Assembly: GCA_023457895.1 (NCBI GenBank)
Contig: JAEXAY010000021.1
Span: 62,001 to 126,000, forward strand
Direction: 5' to 3'
Length of the DNA: 64,000 nucleotides
Origin: Pseudomonadota bacterium
GTDB taxonomy: Bacteria; Pseudomonadota; Alphaproteobacteria; Sphingomonadales; Sphingomonadaceae
Positions 8,879 to 17,334 of the stretch are shown piece by piece (the stretch's first letter is position 1; each line of letters starts with the position of its first letter). The position numbers were made by a program, and so were the translations under genes. Below the pieces are notes generated by a model, which did no database searches, was not told where the DNA came from, and worked only from the letters and a program-made list of their open reading frames with translations.

Positions 8879-9169
8879 CTATTTGGTGTTTTCCTTGACC
8901 TCGTTTGCGACATCTGCCGCCGCATTGCTAACATTGGTCGCCGCGTTATCGACCGATTGCGAGACGTTTCTCGCCGCGTCGCTGACTGCCTCGGTGCGGA
9001 CGGTTTCCTGCTCGTTCATGTTCATCAGGTAAAACAGGCCAAGGCCCAGAGCAGCCAGTATGAGAAGGCCAATGAGGATACCTGCACCGCCGCTGCCGCT
9101 CGAGCGCGTTTCGACGGTCCGTTCGGTGTTTACCCCGTCGCTGCGGACGGTCACTTTTTCGTCAACCAT
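8879..9169 (-). CDS. Small single-pass membrane protein of unknown function
   Basis: 96 residues: a polar N-terminus (MVDEKVTVRSDGVNTERTVE), a Ser/Gly linker, one strongly hydrophobic helix at about 31-49 (ILIGLLILAALGLGLFYLM), and a C-terminal helix rich in Ala, Asn, Asp and Val with a repeating SNAAADVANEV character that could form an amphipathic or coiled helix. No family is recognised. It is monocistronic, flanked by a strong terminator on one side and the ScfR-type regulator upstream on the same strand (88-bp gap). Orientation, terminator and protein-like composition support a real gene. Confidence 0.75.
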   Translation of the reverse strand: MVDEKVTVRSDGVNTERTVETRSSGSGGAGILIGLLILAALGLGLFYLMNMNEQETVRTEAVSDAARNVSQSVDNAATNVSNAAADVANEVKENTK

Positions 9170-9257
9170 TGTTCCAAACCCCTGTGTTACAAGTTGCTGG
9201 TTAGCCTAACAACCGCCGCCCTTTCGAAATGTTCCGGGTGAATTAGCCAGCGCAATC

Positions 9258-10628
9258 TCAGTCGGATGCAAAATGAAACGCATTGATGGTGCGTTCGCGC
9301 TCGTTGAAAAGCAACGGCCGCCCGGCCGGAGGCGCTGAGCGCTGACTGCAATTGGTCCGCGTGCAAGCCACGCATCCCAGCCCGATCGGTACCGCTTCCT
9401 GCACGCCGCGCGCGCGCAGCCCGGTCGCCAGCCGCTCCTCGACACCGATTGAAACCGCAAAGCGCGCGGGATGCTGGACACCATAGGTCGCGCCGTCCAC
9501 GGTCCGCGACAGCGTCACCCAGCGTGAGCCGTCTTCCAGTTCGACAAGATCGTGGAGCAGTTCGCCCGGGCGCGCAAAACTGCCGTGAATATTCCACAGC
9601 GGACAGCGGTTAGGCGATGAAACCAGCGGCGAGCTCGATGCGCCCGCATAGCGCTTGGAGGCCTGCCCTGCCCGGTCGATCCGCAGCATGAAAAAGGGCA
9701 GCCCGCGCGCGCCAACCCGCTGCAACGTCGTCAACCGGTGCGCGACCTGCTCAAACCCGGCATCGAAACGCCGTTGCAGCAAGATCATATCATAGCCCGT
9801 CGCTTCGCAGGCCCGCAGGAAGCGGCCATAGGGCATCATCAGCGCGGCCGCGAAATAGCTGAACAAGTGGCGGCGGAAAAAGCGTTCCGCGGCCCGATCG
9901 GCGAAGGAAGCACCGGCAGCGAGTGCATCAATCTCCGCCTTGGCTTCCAGCTGCGCCAACTGGGTCGCCGCCTGAAAGGTGCGCGAGGATGGTTCGAGGA
10001 TTTCGGAAAGCTGTAACTGGCGCGCGTGGAGATCAAGGCGGCGCAGCCGATCGGGCATCACGTCGACCGGCAGGATGCGGATCGCGAGTTGATGCTTACC
10101 ACGCAACCGTTCGCTGATCGCACCATAGAGATCGCCCGATCCCAGTCGCAGTTCGTCGGCCAAGCCTTCGGCCTGGGCATCGAGATCGGCAAAGTGATTT
10201 TTCCAGCGCTCGATTTCCTGCCGGACAAGGAGCACCGCGGCAGGTTCGGTGTCGGCCGTCCTGGGTTCGCCGCCGGCCCGGTCGGCAAGCCTCAGCATCG
10301 CCGCGGCAATCGCCGGGGACTGGGCGACGAATTCATCCATCTCTCCCGATGCGATGTCGAGATCGGAAAAGTCGGCATGACCGAGCAGGCGACGGACCGC
10401 CGCGCGTTGTTCGGTCTGGTTGTCACCGGAAAAATCGCGCGGATCGACATCGAACCGCTCCGCGATGCGCAGGAGAATGGCCGCGCTGATCGGCCGCTGG
10501 TTATGCTCAATCAAATTGAGATAGCTCGCCGAGATATCGAGCAACTCCGCCATCGCGGTTTGCGTCAGCCCCTGATTGCGGCGAACCCGCCGCACCGCCG
10601 CCCCGGCAAATATCTTTCGCTCAGCCAT
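9258..10628 (-). CDS. XRE-family short-chain fatty-acyl transcriptional regulator (ScfR/RamB-like)
   Basis: 456 residues from the ATG at 10628; an upstream start at 10664 runs through the putative operator and is less likely. The N-terminus is a Cro/C1 helix-turn-helix (RRNQGLTQTAMAELLDISAS, then YLNLIEHNQRPIS). A middle IrrE-peptidase-like region follows. The C-terminal DUF2083 region carries the typical Cys-rich stretch GCVACTRTNCSQRSAPP and ends RTINAFHF. Relatives control glyoxylate-shunt and propionate/acetate genes (RamB controls aceA in corynebacteria). Here the gene is divergent from aceA, which fits such a role. A palindrome in its leader suggests autoregulation. Confidence 0.88.
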   Translation of the reverse strand: MAERKIFAGAAVRRVRRNQGLTQTAMAELLDISASYLNLIEHNQRPISAAILLRIAERFDVDPRDFSGDNQTEQRAAVRRLLGHADFSDLDIASGEMDEFVAQSPAIAAAMLRLADRAGGEPRTADTEPAAVLLVRQEIERWKNHFADLDAQAEGLADELRLGSGDLYGAISERLRGKHQLAIRILPVDVMPDRLRRLDLHARQLQLSEILEPSSRTFQAATQLAQLEAKAEIDALAAGASFADRAAERFFRRHLFSYFAAALMMPYGRFLRACEATGYDMILLQRRFDAGFEQVAHRLTTLQRVGARGLPFFMLRIDRAGQASKRYAGASSSPLVSSPNRCPLWNIHGSFARPGELLHDLVELEDGSRWVTLSRTVDGATYGVQHPARFAVSIGVEERLATGLRARGVQEAVPIGLGCVACTRTNCSQRSAPPAGRPLLFNERERTINAFHFASD

Positions 10629-10639
10629 GCCCCTCACCT

Positions 10640-10655
10640 TGTAAAATTTTTTACA
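10640..10655. promoter_or_regulatory. Palindrome TGTAAAA-TT-TTTTACA, candidate ScfR operator
   Basis: Arms of 7 bp match perfectly around a 2-bp centre, 12 bp upstream of the regulator start and 136 bp from the divergent aceA start. The position suits autoregulation and possibly aceA control. Binding by the neighbouring regulator is inferred. Confidence 0.5.
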
Positions 10656-10790
10656 CAATGACAATAATGTAACAACTTATTCGGCGAAATTCACCTTATA
10701 TTTTGACAAACGACGTGACGCCGGCCCGTTCGAACTGTCACGCAGATTGCAGAAGCCCGACGGGCAGACTCGAACGGAAAGACGATAACC

Positions 10791-12383
10791 ATGAGCTACA
10801 CCGACGATATCGCGACCACCGGCCGCCTGATCCAGCAGCAGGGCGCGTCCTGGAATGCCATCAGCGCCGAGAGCGTCACCCGCATGCGGTTGCAGAACCG
10901 CTTCAGGACGGGGCTCGATATCGCGCGCTATACCGCGAAGATCATGCGCGAGGACATGGCCGCCTATGACGCCGACCCCGCCAATTACACTCAGTCGCTC
11001 GGCTGCTGGCACGGCTTTGTCGCGCAGCAGAAGCTCATCTCGATCAAGAAGCATTTCGGCACCACCAAGGGCCGCTACATTTACCTCTCGGGCTGGATGA
11101 TTGCAGCGCTACGCAGCGATTTCGGTCCGCTGCCCGACCAGTCGATGCACGAAAAGACCAGCGTTCCAGCGCTGATCGAGGAAATCTACACCTTCCTGAA
11201 GCAAGCCGACGCACGCGAACTCGGCGGCCTGTTCCGTGACCTTGATGCAGCCCGCGCGGCCGGCGACGAAGTCACGGCCAAGGCGGTCCAGCACAAGATC
11301 GACAATTTCGAAACCCATGTTGTGCCGATCATCGCCGACATCGACGCGGGCTTCGGTAATGCCGAAGCGACCTATCTCCTCGCCAAGAAGATGATCGAGG
11401 CTGGCGCCTGCGCGCTCCAGATCGAAAACCAGGTGTCGAACGAAAAGCAGTGCGGTCACCAGGACGGCAAGGTTACCGTGCCGCATGAGGACTTCCTCGC
11501 CAAGATCCGCGCACTGCGCTACGCGTTCATGGAAATGGGCGTCGAGGACGGGGTCATCGTCGCCCGCACCGACAGCCTCGGGGCCGGCCTCACCAAGCAG
11601 ATCGCCTTCACCCGCGAGCCCGGCGACATCGGCGACCAGTATAACAGCTTCCTCGATTGCGAAGCGGTCGACGGCGCCGGCAACCCGGGCGACGTCCTCA
11701 TCAACCGCGACGGCAAGCTGATGCGCCCGAAGCGCCTACCCTCGAACCTCTACCAGTTCCGCGCCGGAACGGGCGAGGACCGCTGCGTGCTCGATTGCAT
11801 CACCTCGCTCCAGAACGGCGCAGACCTGCTCTGGATCGAGACCGAGAAGCCGCACATCGAGCAGATCGCCGGCATGGTCGACCGTATCCGCACGGTGATC
11901 CCGAACGCCAAGCTTGCCTACAACAACTCGCCATCGTTCAACTGGACTCTGAACTTCCGCCAGCAGGTGTTCGATGCGTGGCAGCAGGAAGGCAAGGATG
12001 TTTCGGCGTATGATCGTGCGAGGCTGATGAGCGTCGATTATGACGGCACCGGCCTCGCCACCGAAGCCGACAACCGCATCCGCACCTTCCAGCGCGACGC
12101 GGCGAAGCGTGCGGGGATTTTCCACCACCTCATCACGCTGCCGACCTATCACACTGCGGCGCTTTCGACCGACAATCTCGCCCGCGAATATTTCGGCGAG
12201 GAAGCGATGCTGGGCTACGTCAAGAATGTGCAGCGCCAGGAAATCCGCCAGGGGATCGCCTGCGTCAAGCACCAGAATATGTCGGGCTCCGACATTGGCG
12301 ATGACCACAAGGAATATTTCTCGGGCGATGCTGCGCTCAAGGCCGGCGGCGTTCACAATACAATGAACCAGTTTGCGGCATAA
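10791..12383 (+). CDS. aceA: Isocitrate lyase
   Basis: 530 residues. It cleaves isocitrate to succinate and glyoxylate in the glyoxylate shunt. The active-site signature appears as KQCGH near residues 218-222 (NEKQCGHQDGK), with the catalytic cysteine, preceded by DIDAGFGNAEATYLLAKKMI and followed by VIVARTDSLGAGL and NNSPSFNW. The length matches the longer isocitrate lyase subfamily rather than the ~430-residue E. coli type. The start MSYTDDIATTGRL is the first ATG of the frame. Divergent placement from an ScfR/RamB-like gene implies control by acetyl- or fatty-acyl metabolism. Malate synthase is not in the window. Confidence 0.97.
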   Translation: MSYTDDIATTGRLIQQQGASWNAISAESVTRMRLQNRFRTGLDIARYTAKIMREDMAAYDADPANYTQSLGCWHGFVAQQKLISIKKHFGTTKGRYIYLSGWMIAALRSDFGPLPDQSMHEKTSVPALIEEIYTFLKQADARELGGLFRDLDAARAAGDEVTAKAVQHKIDNFETHVVPIIADIDAGFGNAEATYLLAKKMIEAGACALQIENQVSNEKQCGHQDGKVTVPHEDFLAKIRALRYAFMEMGVEDGVIVARTDSLGAGLTKQIAFTREPGDIGDQYNSFLDCEAVDGAGNPGDVLINRDGKLMRPKRLPSNLYQFRAGTGEDRCVLDCITSLQNGADLLWIETEKPHIEQIAGMVDRIRTVIPNAKLAYNNSPSFNWTLNFRQQVFDAWQQEGKDVSAYDRARLMSVDYDGTGLATEADNRIRTFQRDAAKRAGIFHHLITLPTYHTAALSTDNLAREYFGEEAMLGYVKNVQRQEIRQGIACVKHQNMSGSDIGDDHKEYFSGDAALKAGGVHNTMNQFAA

Positions 12384-12438
12384 CTATCGCCCGGCTTTCA
12401 CAAGACCAAGCACAAAGTAGAAGAAAGGAGTACCAATC

Positions 12439-12621
12439 ATGGCAGAACCCACCCGGTCTCGCGCGGTCCTTTCCACCGCCGACTTCGAATTGTTGCGCGA
12501 AGCCGTGCTGCATTATCTCAAGGCGATCGAAAACGACCCCAAGTCGGTCAAGTTCGCCAACCTTTACCATCGCCTCGGCAGCGCTATCGGCAAGCCGGGC
12601 GATGGCAAGGAAGCCGCCTGA
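12439..12621 (+). CDS. Small conserved-looking protein downstream of aceA
   Basis: 60 residues: MAEPTRSRAVLSTADFELLR, then a predicted helix EAVLHYLKAIENDP and KFANLYHRLGSAIGKPGDG. An AAAGGAG Shine-Dalgarno sequence sits 9 bp before the ATG. It lies 55 bp after the aceA stop and is followed by stable hairpins, so it is probably co-transcribed with aceA. No family is named with confidence; small proteins at this position after isocitrate lyase occur in sphingomonads (recollection, unverified). Confidence 0.75.
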   Translation: MAEPTRSRAVLSTADFELLREAVLHYLKAIENDPKSVKFANLYHRLGSAIGKPGDGKEAA

Positions 12622-12639
12622 CGATCAGAAGTTCACGAT

Positions 12640-12689
12640 CTTTCCTGGGGAGGAAAGCTGGCCGCCGGAGGAGTAGTCTTCCGGCGGCC
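12640..12689 (+). terminator. Two adjacent hairpins, probable transcript end of aceA operon
   Basis: CTTTCC...GGAAAG forms a 6-bp stem at 12640-12657. GGCCGCCGGA...TCCGGCGGCC forms a 10-bp stem at 12660-12689. Neither has a T-run after it, so they may act as RNA-stabilising ends or Rho-assisted terminators. Confidence 0.45.
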
Positions 12690-12745
12690 ATTCCATGGTG
12701 GCTGGATGGTTGATCAGCGCGCGATAACAATCGCAAACAGCAAAC

Positions 12746-12773
12746 GGGCGCTGGATGTTACCACCCAGCGCCC
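12746..12773. other. Strong isolated hairpin
   Basis: GGGCGCTGG and CCAGCGCCC form a 9-bp stem with a 10-nt loop. On the minus strand it is followed by CGTTTGCTGTTTG, a weak T-rich tail, but no convincing gene lies upstream on that strand. Confidence 0.4.
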
Positions 12774-13345
12774 ACTGCGCCGTCAAAAATAAGCCGGACG
12801 TTCCATGCCCTAAAGGTCAATGCGGTCCGTATTTTCTCAGCGTCCCGTCCATCCGTCTCATCCCGGGAGGGTCGGCCGGAAGGGCGTTTTGGCAAACCCC
12901 TCGCGGGTATTTGCCGGGTGGTTCCGATGATATGCTGTTGCTTCCTTTTAGCGGGGCGCATCAGCCTCATCACTAACCATGGATGATCCCTGATCATTGC
13001 CACCTGTGCCACGGTGTTTGGGCAGCCATTGGCACGCGGACAACTAATTCTTCATCCCGATGGATATATCCGGTATCGCGGCCATGCTCTTTAATCGCGT
13101 CTGCCGATCCGGTCTTGGCCTGAAGCCATCACCGGTCTCGTGACGAATGAAAGGAATGCACGCTTTGGCAACCATCCACCATGCCGGAAGCTATTATCCC
13201 AAGCCTGATCAGCCCAGTGAAATCTTGCGGCGGCGTCAAGACGTCGCCCGGATCGCACTGAAATGGAGGCTGGCAAGGACTGCTCGCTTCCGACCCTTGC
13301 AAGTTGAACCGGAGGGCCGAGTCGCGCAAAATGAAATTATTAGAT

Positions 13346-13378
13346 TTATCCACAATCCTGTCGAAAATTTGTGGATAA
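13346..13378. promoter_or_regulatory. Inverted pair of perfect DnaA boxes
   Basis: TTATCCACA at 13346-13354 and TGTGGATAA at 13370-13378 both match the 9-mer DnaA box exactly. The arms extend to 10 bp (TTATCCACAA / TTGTGGATAA) with a 13-bp spacer in a locally AT-rich stretch. No further boxes or origin-linked genes are nearby, so this is a candidate DnaA-binding or titration site and not a demonstrated origin. Confidence 0.55.
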
Positions 13379-13465
13379 TAACGCTGTGCGTAATATAATT
13401 TCAGGAGCCCGATAGTTGCCACGAGGGCTTCGGCAAGTGAGCACCGATGTCTCATTGGCGACTTG

Positions 13466-13495
13466 TTGACAACGCCTTACCCCGGTGCGTTAGCT
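13466..13495 (+). promoter_or_regulatory. Possible sigma-70-type promoter for the secreted-protein gene
   Basis: TTGACA at 13466-13471 is a perfect -35, followed after 18 bp by TTAGCT, a weak -10. It lies 21 bp before the ATG at 13516. Confidence 0.3.
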
Positions 13496-13515
13496 CCTCG
13501 CGGAGAGGAAACAGG

Positions 13516-14016
13516 ATGGCCATGAGTCGCCGTTCAATCGCGAAAATCGCCGCCGTCGCGTTCACCGGGACGGTGGCCGGAACGGCGGGCGCGGAGGCCC
13601 TTCCCGTATCGACCTGGCGCACGATCTCGCGGCTCTCCGTCCATTGCACGATCGATAACGCCGGCAAGGCGGTGAGCGACGCGCTCTGCCGCCGGGTGGT
13701 TCGCGCCGCGGCCGTGAACGCGCCGCGGGCGCTGGCGATCGAAGCCGACGGCCAACCGGATGCGGCGACGGTCCAGCTGCTGCTGAACGGCCGGATCGAA
13801 GGCGCCGACGCCGCATCGACATTCCGCGGCACGCTGCAAGTGGTGCGACCGGCGCCACGCAGCGAGAATAGCGATCGTTCGCCGCTTTTGCCGGTGCGCA
13901 TTACACTTTCCGAAACAGGGCCCCGCGCCGACCGGGCCATCCATGCGGCCCTGGTCGAATTGCTGCCCTGGCGGCAGATGCGCCGCGCCACCCGCCATCC
14001 ACCGCGGCAATATTGA
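13516..14016 (+). CDS. Secreted protein of unknown function upstream of the RTX protease
   Basis: 166 residues. The ATG at 13516 is preceded by GGAGAGGAAACAGG and gives MAMSRRSIAKIAAVAFTGTV, then AGTAGAEA: an Arg-rich n-region and hydrophobic core typical of a signal peptide. An upstream in-frame ATG at 13447 adds a non-signal-like extension and is rejected. The mature part has two cysteines (VHCTIDNAGKAVSDALCRR) that could form a disulfide, then a strand-rich C-terminus. It lies 69 bp before the serralysin-like protease on the same strand, so the two are probably co-expressed. It does not resemble the known small serralysin inhibitors. Function unknown. Confidence 0.7.
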   Translation: MAMSRRSIAKIAAVAFTGTVAGTAGAEALPVSTWRTISRLSVHCTIDNAGKAVSDALCRRVVRAAAVNAPRALAIEADGQPDAATVQLLLNGRIEGADAASTFRGTLQVVRPAPRSENSDRSPLLPVRITLSETGPRADRAIHAALVELLPWRQMRRATRHPPRQY

Positions 14017-14085
14017 AGCGCCCTGACAAAACGGTCCGTTCGAGACCGTGACCCGTAAATATAAACAGGTAGAGGAGAGTGACAA

Positions 14086-16182
14086 ATGGCAGAACTCATC
14101 AACGGCGGCAGGCCGCTGATCGATCATGAGGGCCGGTCGGGCGATCATCCGCGTTTCGACCGCGGCGAATTTGTAAGCGCCGCGTCGATCGACCCGCTGG
14201 CCGGCGGGACCTACAACGACAAGCCGATCTGGTCGTCGGACGAGGCGGCCGCCTATCTCAATCGCACCGGCTATGACTGGTACACCAACAGCGGCGGCGT
14301 GCTCGACGACGGTGTTCTCAATTTCGCCTTCTTCAACAGCCAAAGTGACTTTTTCGAAACCGGGTATATCAACGATAGTTTCACGGTCGCCTTTTCGGAA
14401 TATTTCAGCTTTTCGGCCTTCACCCCGGCGCAGCGCGACGCCGCCCGCCAGTCGCTCACGCTGTGGGACGATCTGGTCAACATCAGCATCGTCGAAACCA
14501 ATGACATTGGTAACACCGACCTGCGTTTCGGCAACACCGACACCGGCGGGGCCCAGGCCTATGCCTATCTGCCGTTTGGCGATATCCACGACGATCCCGC
14601 CAGCGGCTGGTCGAATATCCACGACCTCGCGGGCGATGTGTGGGTGGATATGAACCTGCCCAACAATTTTTCGCCACTGGGTTCAAGCTATTATGGCAAC
14701 TTCACGCTGGTGCACGAAATCGGCCACGCGCTGGGGCTCAGCCATCCGGGCAACTACAACGCCACTGACGACAATGACGGCGATGGCGTGCCCGATCCGA
14801 TCACTTACGCCAATGATGCGCAATACGCCCAGGACAGTCAGCAATATACGGTCATGAGCTATTTCGACGCCTATGAAACCGGCGCTCAATATATCGACTG
14901 GACGCTGATGAACTTTGCGTATGCGGCGACGCCGATGGTTCATGATATCGCAGCGATCCAGCACATCTACGGCGCGGATCCAACCACCCGGGCGGGCGAT
15001 ACCGTCTATGGCTTCAACAGCACTGCGGACCGCAGCGTGTTCGACTTCACCGTCAACACCCGCCCGATCCTCACCATTTATGATGCCGGCGGCAACGACA
15101 CGATCGATTTTTCGGGCTGGAGCACAGATTCGGTCATCGATCTCAACGAAGGTGCCTACAGTTCCGGCGGCGGCACCGAGCAATTCCTGTCGCTCGCCGA
15201 AATCAATGCCAATCGCGCCGCGCTGGGCTTTGCGCCGCGCAGTCAGGCGACCTACGATATCTATCTTTCGCAATTCCGCGACGGACTTGGCCTCACCAAC
15301 GGCCTGTTCAAGGACAATATCGCGATCGCCTATGGCACCACGATCGAAAATGCCGTGGGCGGCGCGGGCGACGACATGATCATCGCCAACCATGCGGCCA
15401 ATCGGATCGACGGCGGCGCGGGCTCGGACACGGTCAGCTACCAGACCGCGACCACCGGCGTCATCATCTATATGGGTCTTAGCTTCACCGCGTTCGGCGG
15501 GGCGGCGGGTGATCGCCTCATCTCCATTGAAAATATCGTCGGCTCGGCCCATGACGACATCATCGTCGGCGACTTCCGCGACAATGTCATCGACGGCGGC
15601 ACCGGCGGCGGCGACTGGCTGATCGGCGGCGGCGGCAGCGATACCATCAGCTACGCAAAGGCGGCTGGCGGGGTTGGCGTCAACCTCGAATGGGGAACCA
15701 CCAGCCAGGCAGCCAGTGACGATTTCATTTTCGGTTTCGACCATATCATCGGATCGGCGTTCGATGATAATCTGAAGGGCGACCGGGGTGGCAACCGCAT
15801 CTATGGCGGCGATGGCGACGATCGCATCGACGGCGGCTGGGGAGACGATATCCTTGGCGGCGGAGGCGGCGCGGACCGGCTCACCGGCGGGCGCGGCCGG
15901 GATACCTTCCTGTTCGACACGGTCGAGACCGCGCGCGACATCATCACCGATTTCAACGCGCGGGACGATACCATCGACCTGTCCGGCATGGATGCGGTAA
16001 AGGGGACGTTCGACGACGATGCGTTCACCTTCATTGGCAACGCGGCCTTTTCCAGCGTCGCCGGCCAGCTGCGCTTCGCCAACGGACTGATCGAAGGCGA
16101 TGTGGATGGCGATGGTCTGGCGGATTTCACCATCCAGCTGCTCGGGCGGACATCGGTCACGGTTGACGATTTCATCCTTTGA
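14086..16182 (+). CDS. Serralysin-like M10 metalloprotease with RTX repeats
   Basis: 698 residues. The zinc site HEIGHALGLSHP (residues about 210-221) and Met-turn YTVMSYFDA define a metzincin of the serralysin (M10) family. After about residue 420 come glycine/aspartate-rich nonapeptide RTX repeats in three blocks, such as DGGAGSDTVSYQTA, DGGTGGGDWLIGGGGSD and YGGDGDDRIDGGWGDDILGG; these bind calcium. The C-terminus (ITDFNARDDTIDLSGMDA, DFTIQLLGRTSVTVDDFIL) is the Peptidase_M10_C/type I secretion signal region. No N-terminal signal peptide is present, consistent with export by a type I (ABC-MFP-TolC) system, which is not in this window. The ATG at 14086 has AGAGGAGAG upstream. It ends at a strong terminator. 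Confidence 0.93.
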   Translation: MAELINGGRPLIDHEGRSGDHPRFDRGEFVSAASIDPLAGGTYNDKPIWSSDEAAAYLNRTGYDWYTNSGGVLDDGVLNFAFFNSQSDFFETGYINDSFTVAFSEYFSFSAFTPAQRDAARQSLTLWDDLVNISIVETNDIGNTDLRFGNTDTGGAQAYAYLPFGDIHDDPASGWSNIHDLAGDVWVDMNLPNNFSPLGSSYYGNFTLVHEIGHALGLSHPGNYNATDDNDGDGVPDPITYANDAQYAQDSQQYTVMSYFDAYETGAQYIDWTLMNFAYAATPMVHDIAAIQHIYGADPTTRAGDTVYGFNSTADRSVFDFTVNTRPILTIYDAGGNDTIDFSGWSTDSVIDLNEGAYSSGGGTEQFLSLAEINANRAALGFAPRSQATYDIYLSQFRDGLGLTNGLFKDNIAIAYGTTIENAVGGAGDDMIIANHAANRIDGGAGSDTVSYQTATTGVIIYMGLSFTAFGGAAGDRLISIENIVGSAHDDIIVGDFRDNVIDGGTGGGDWLIGGGGSDTISYAKAAGGVGVNLEWGTTSQAASDDFIFGFDHIIGSAFDDNLKGDRGGNRIYGGDGDDRIDGGWGDDILGGGGGADRLTGGRGRDTFLFDTVETARDIITDFNARDDTIDLSGMDAVKGTFDDDAFTFIGNAAFSSVAGQLRFANGLIEGDVDGDGLADFTIQLLGRTSVTVDDFIL

Positions 16183-16193
16183 ACAGCGAAGAC

Positions 16194-16231
16194 AAAAAAG
16201 GCGTCGGGAATATCTTCCGGCGCCTTTTTTT
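16194..16231. terminator. Bidirectional Rho-independent terminator
   Basis: AAAAAAGGCG and CGCCTTTTTTT flank a stem-loop (GCGTCGGGAATATCTTCCGGCGC), giving a T-run on both strands. It separates the protease gene (plus) from the convergent nadA operon (minus). Confidence 0.9.
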
Positions 16232-16252
16232 GTTCCTGCCGACAGAGCCAGA

Positions 16253-17320
16253 TCAATCGCCCATCGGACGGCCGGTACCGGGTTCTTCCGTTCCGATGCG
16301 ATCGCCGCTGCCTTCCTTCACGGCCGTTTTGGTAATCGGGCCGACATCGCCCTGCCCGACCGTGTTCGACGCCATCTCTAGCATCTTGTCGAGGCTCTTT
16401 TTTGCGGCAAGGCGCAGTTCCTCGTCAATCTCGATGCGCGGCTGGAGGTCGCGCAGCGCCAGATAGAGCTTCTCCATCGTGTTGAGCGCCATATAGGGGC
16501 AGACATTGCAGTTGCAGTTGCCGTCCGCGCCGGGCGCGCCGATGAAGGTCTTTTCCGGTACCGCCTTTTCCATCTGGTGGATGATATGCGGCTCGGTCGC
16601 GACGATCAGCGTATCGCCCTCCATCGTCTTGGCGAAATTGAGGATGCCGCTGGTCGAACCGACATAATCGGCATGTTCGACAATATAGCCCGGACATTCG
16701 GGATGCGCGGCGACCGGCGCCCCGGGATGCTGCGCCTTCAGTTTCAGCAACTCGGTCTCGCTGAACGCTTCATGGACGATGCACACGCCCGGCCACAGCA
16801 GCATTTCGCGGCCGAGCTTGCGCGACAGATAGCCGCCGAGATGCTTGTCGGGGCCGAAGATGATCTTCTGCTTGGGCGGGATCTGCGACAGGATTTTTTC
16901 GGCCGACGAGGAAGTGACAATGACGTCCGAGAGCGCCTTCACCTCGGTCGAGCAGTTGATGTAGGTCAGCGCGATATGATCCGGATGCGCCTCGCGGAAA
17001 GCCTTGAACTGCGCGGGCGGGCAGCTGTCTTCCAGGCTGCACCCGGCATCGAGATCGGGCAGCACCACAATCTTTTCGGGGGAGAGGATTTTCGCCGTGT
17101 CGGCCATGAATTTGACCCCGCAAAAGGCGATCACCTCGGCATCGGTTTCCGCCGCCTTGCGTGACAGTTCGAGGCTGTCGCCAACGAAATCGGCAATATC
17201 CTGGATTTCCGGCTTCTGATAATAATGGGCGAGGATCACCGCGTTGCGTTCCTTCCGGAGACGCTGGATCTCGGCCATGATATCGACGCCGGCAAGATTT
17301 TCGCGGGGCTGCATGTTCAT
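16253..17320 (-). CDS. nadA: Quinolinate synthase
   Basis: 355 residues. It condenses iminoaspartate with dihydroxyacetone phosphate to quinolinate in de novo NAD synthesis, using a [4Fe-4S] cluster. Family sequence is clear: NAVILAHYYQKPEIQDIADF, GDSLELSRKAAETDAE, IAFCGVKFMADTAKILSPEK, a conserved HPECP and CNCNVCPYMALNTMEKL near the C-terminus, where cluster cysteines lie. It is the last gene of an operon with the DUF4230 and MBL genes, 14 bp after the former. nadB and nadC are not in the window. Confidence 0.97.
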   Translation of the reverse strand: MNMQPRENLAGVDIMAEIQRLRKERNAVILAHYYQKPEIQDIADFVGDSLELSRKAAETDAEVIAFCGVKFMADTAKILSPEKIVVLPDLDAGCSLEDSCPPAQFKAFREAHPDHIALTYINCSTEVKALSDVIVTSSSAEKILSQIPPKQKIIFGPDKHLGGYLSRKLGREMLLWPGVCIVHEAFSETELLKLKAQHPGAPVAAHPECPGYIVEHADYVGSTSGILNFAKTMEGDTLIVATEPHIIHQMEKAVPEKTFIGAPGADGNCNCNVCPYMALNTMEKLYLALRDLQPRIEIDEELRLAAKKSLDKMLEMASNTVGQGDVGPITKTAVKEGSGDRIGTEEPGTGRPMGD

Positions 17321-17334
17321 CGAAACACTCCTCG

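Larger units (their letters stand above)
12622..13515. other. Long ORF-poor intergenic block
   Basis: About 0.9 kb between the small aceA-linked gene and the secreted-protein gene. It contains three stable hairpins (12640-12657, 12660-12689, 12746-12773), an inverted pair of perfect DnaA boxes (13346-13378) and a possible promoter (13466-13495). Short frames here lack good ribosome binding sites and recognisable sequence. Confidence 0.6.

Noticed and set aside
13346..13378. Chromosomal replication origin
   Set aside because: Only two DnaA boxes and no origin-linked genes (dnaA, hemE, parAB, gidA) nearby; reported only as a DnaA-box pair.
12758..13455. Several short frames on both strands in the gap before the secreted-protein gene
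   Set aside because: Mutually overlapping, no convincing ribosome binding sites, no recognisable sequence, and they cross hairpins and the DnaA-box repeat.
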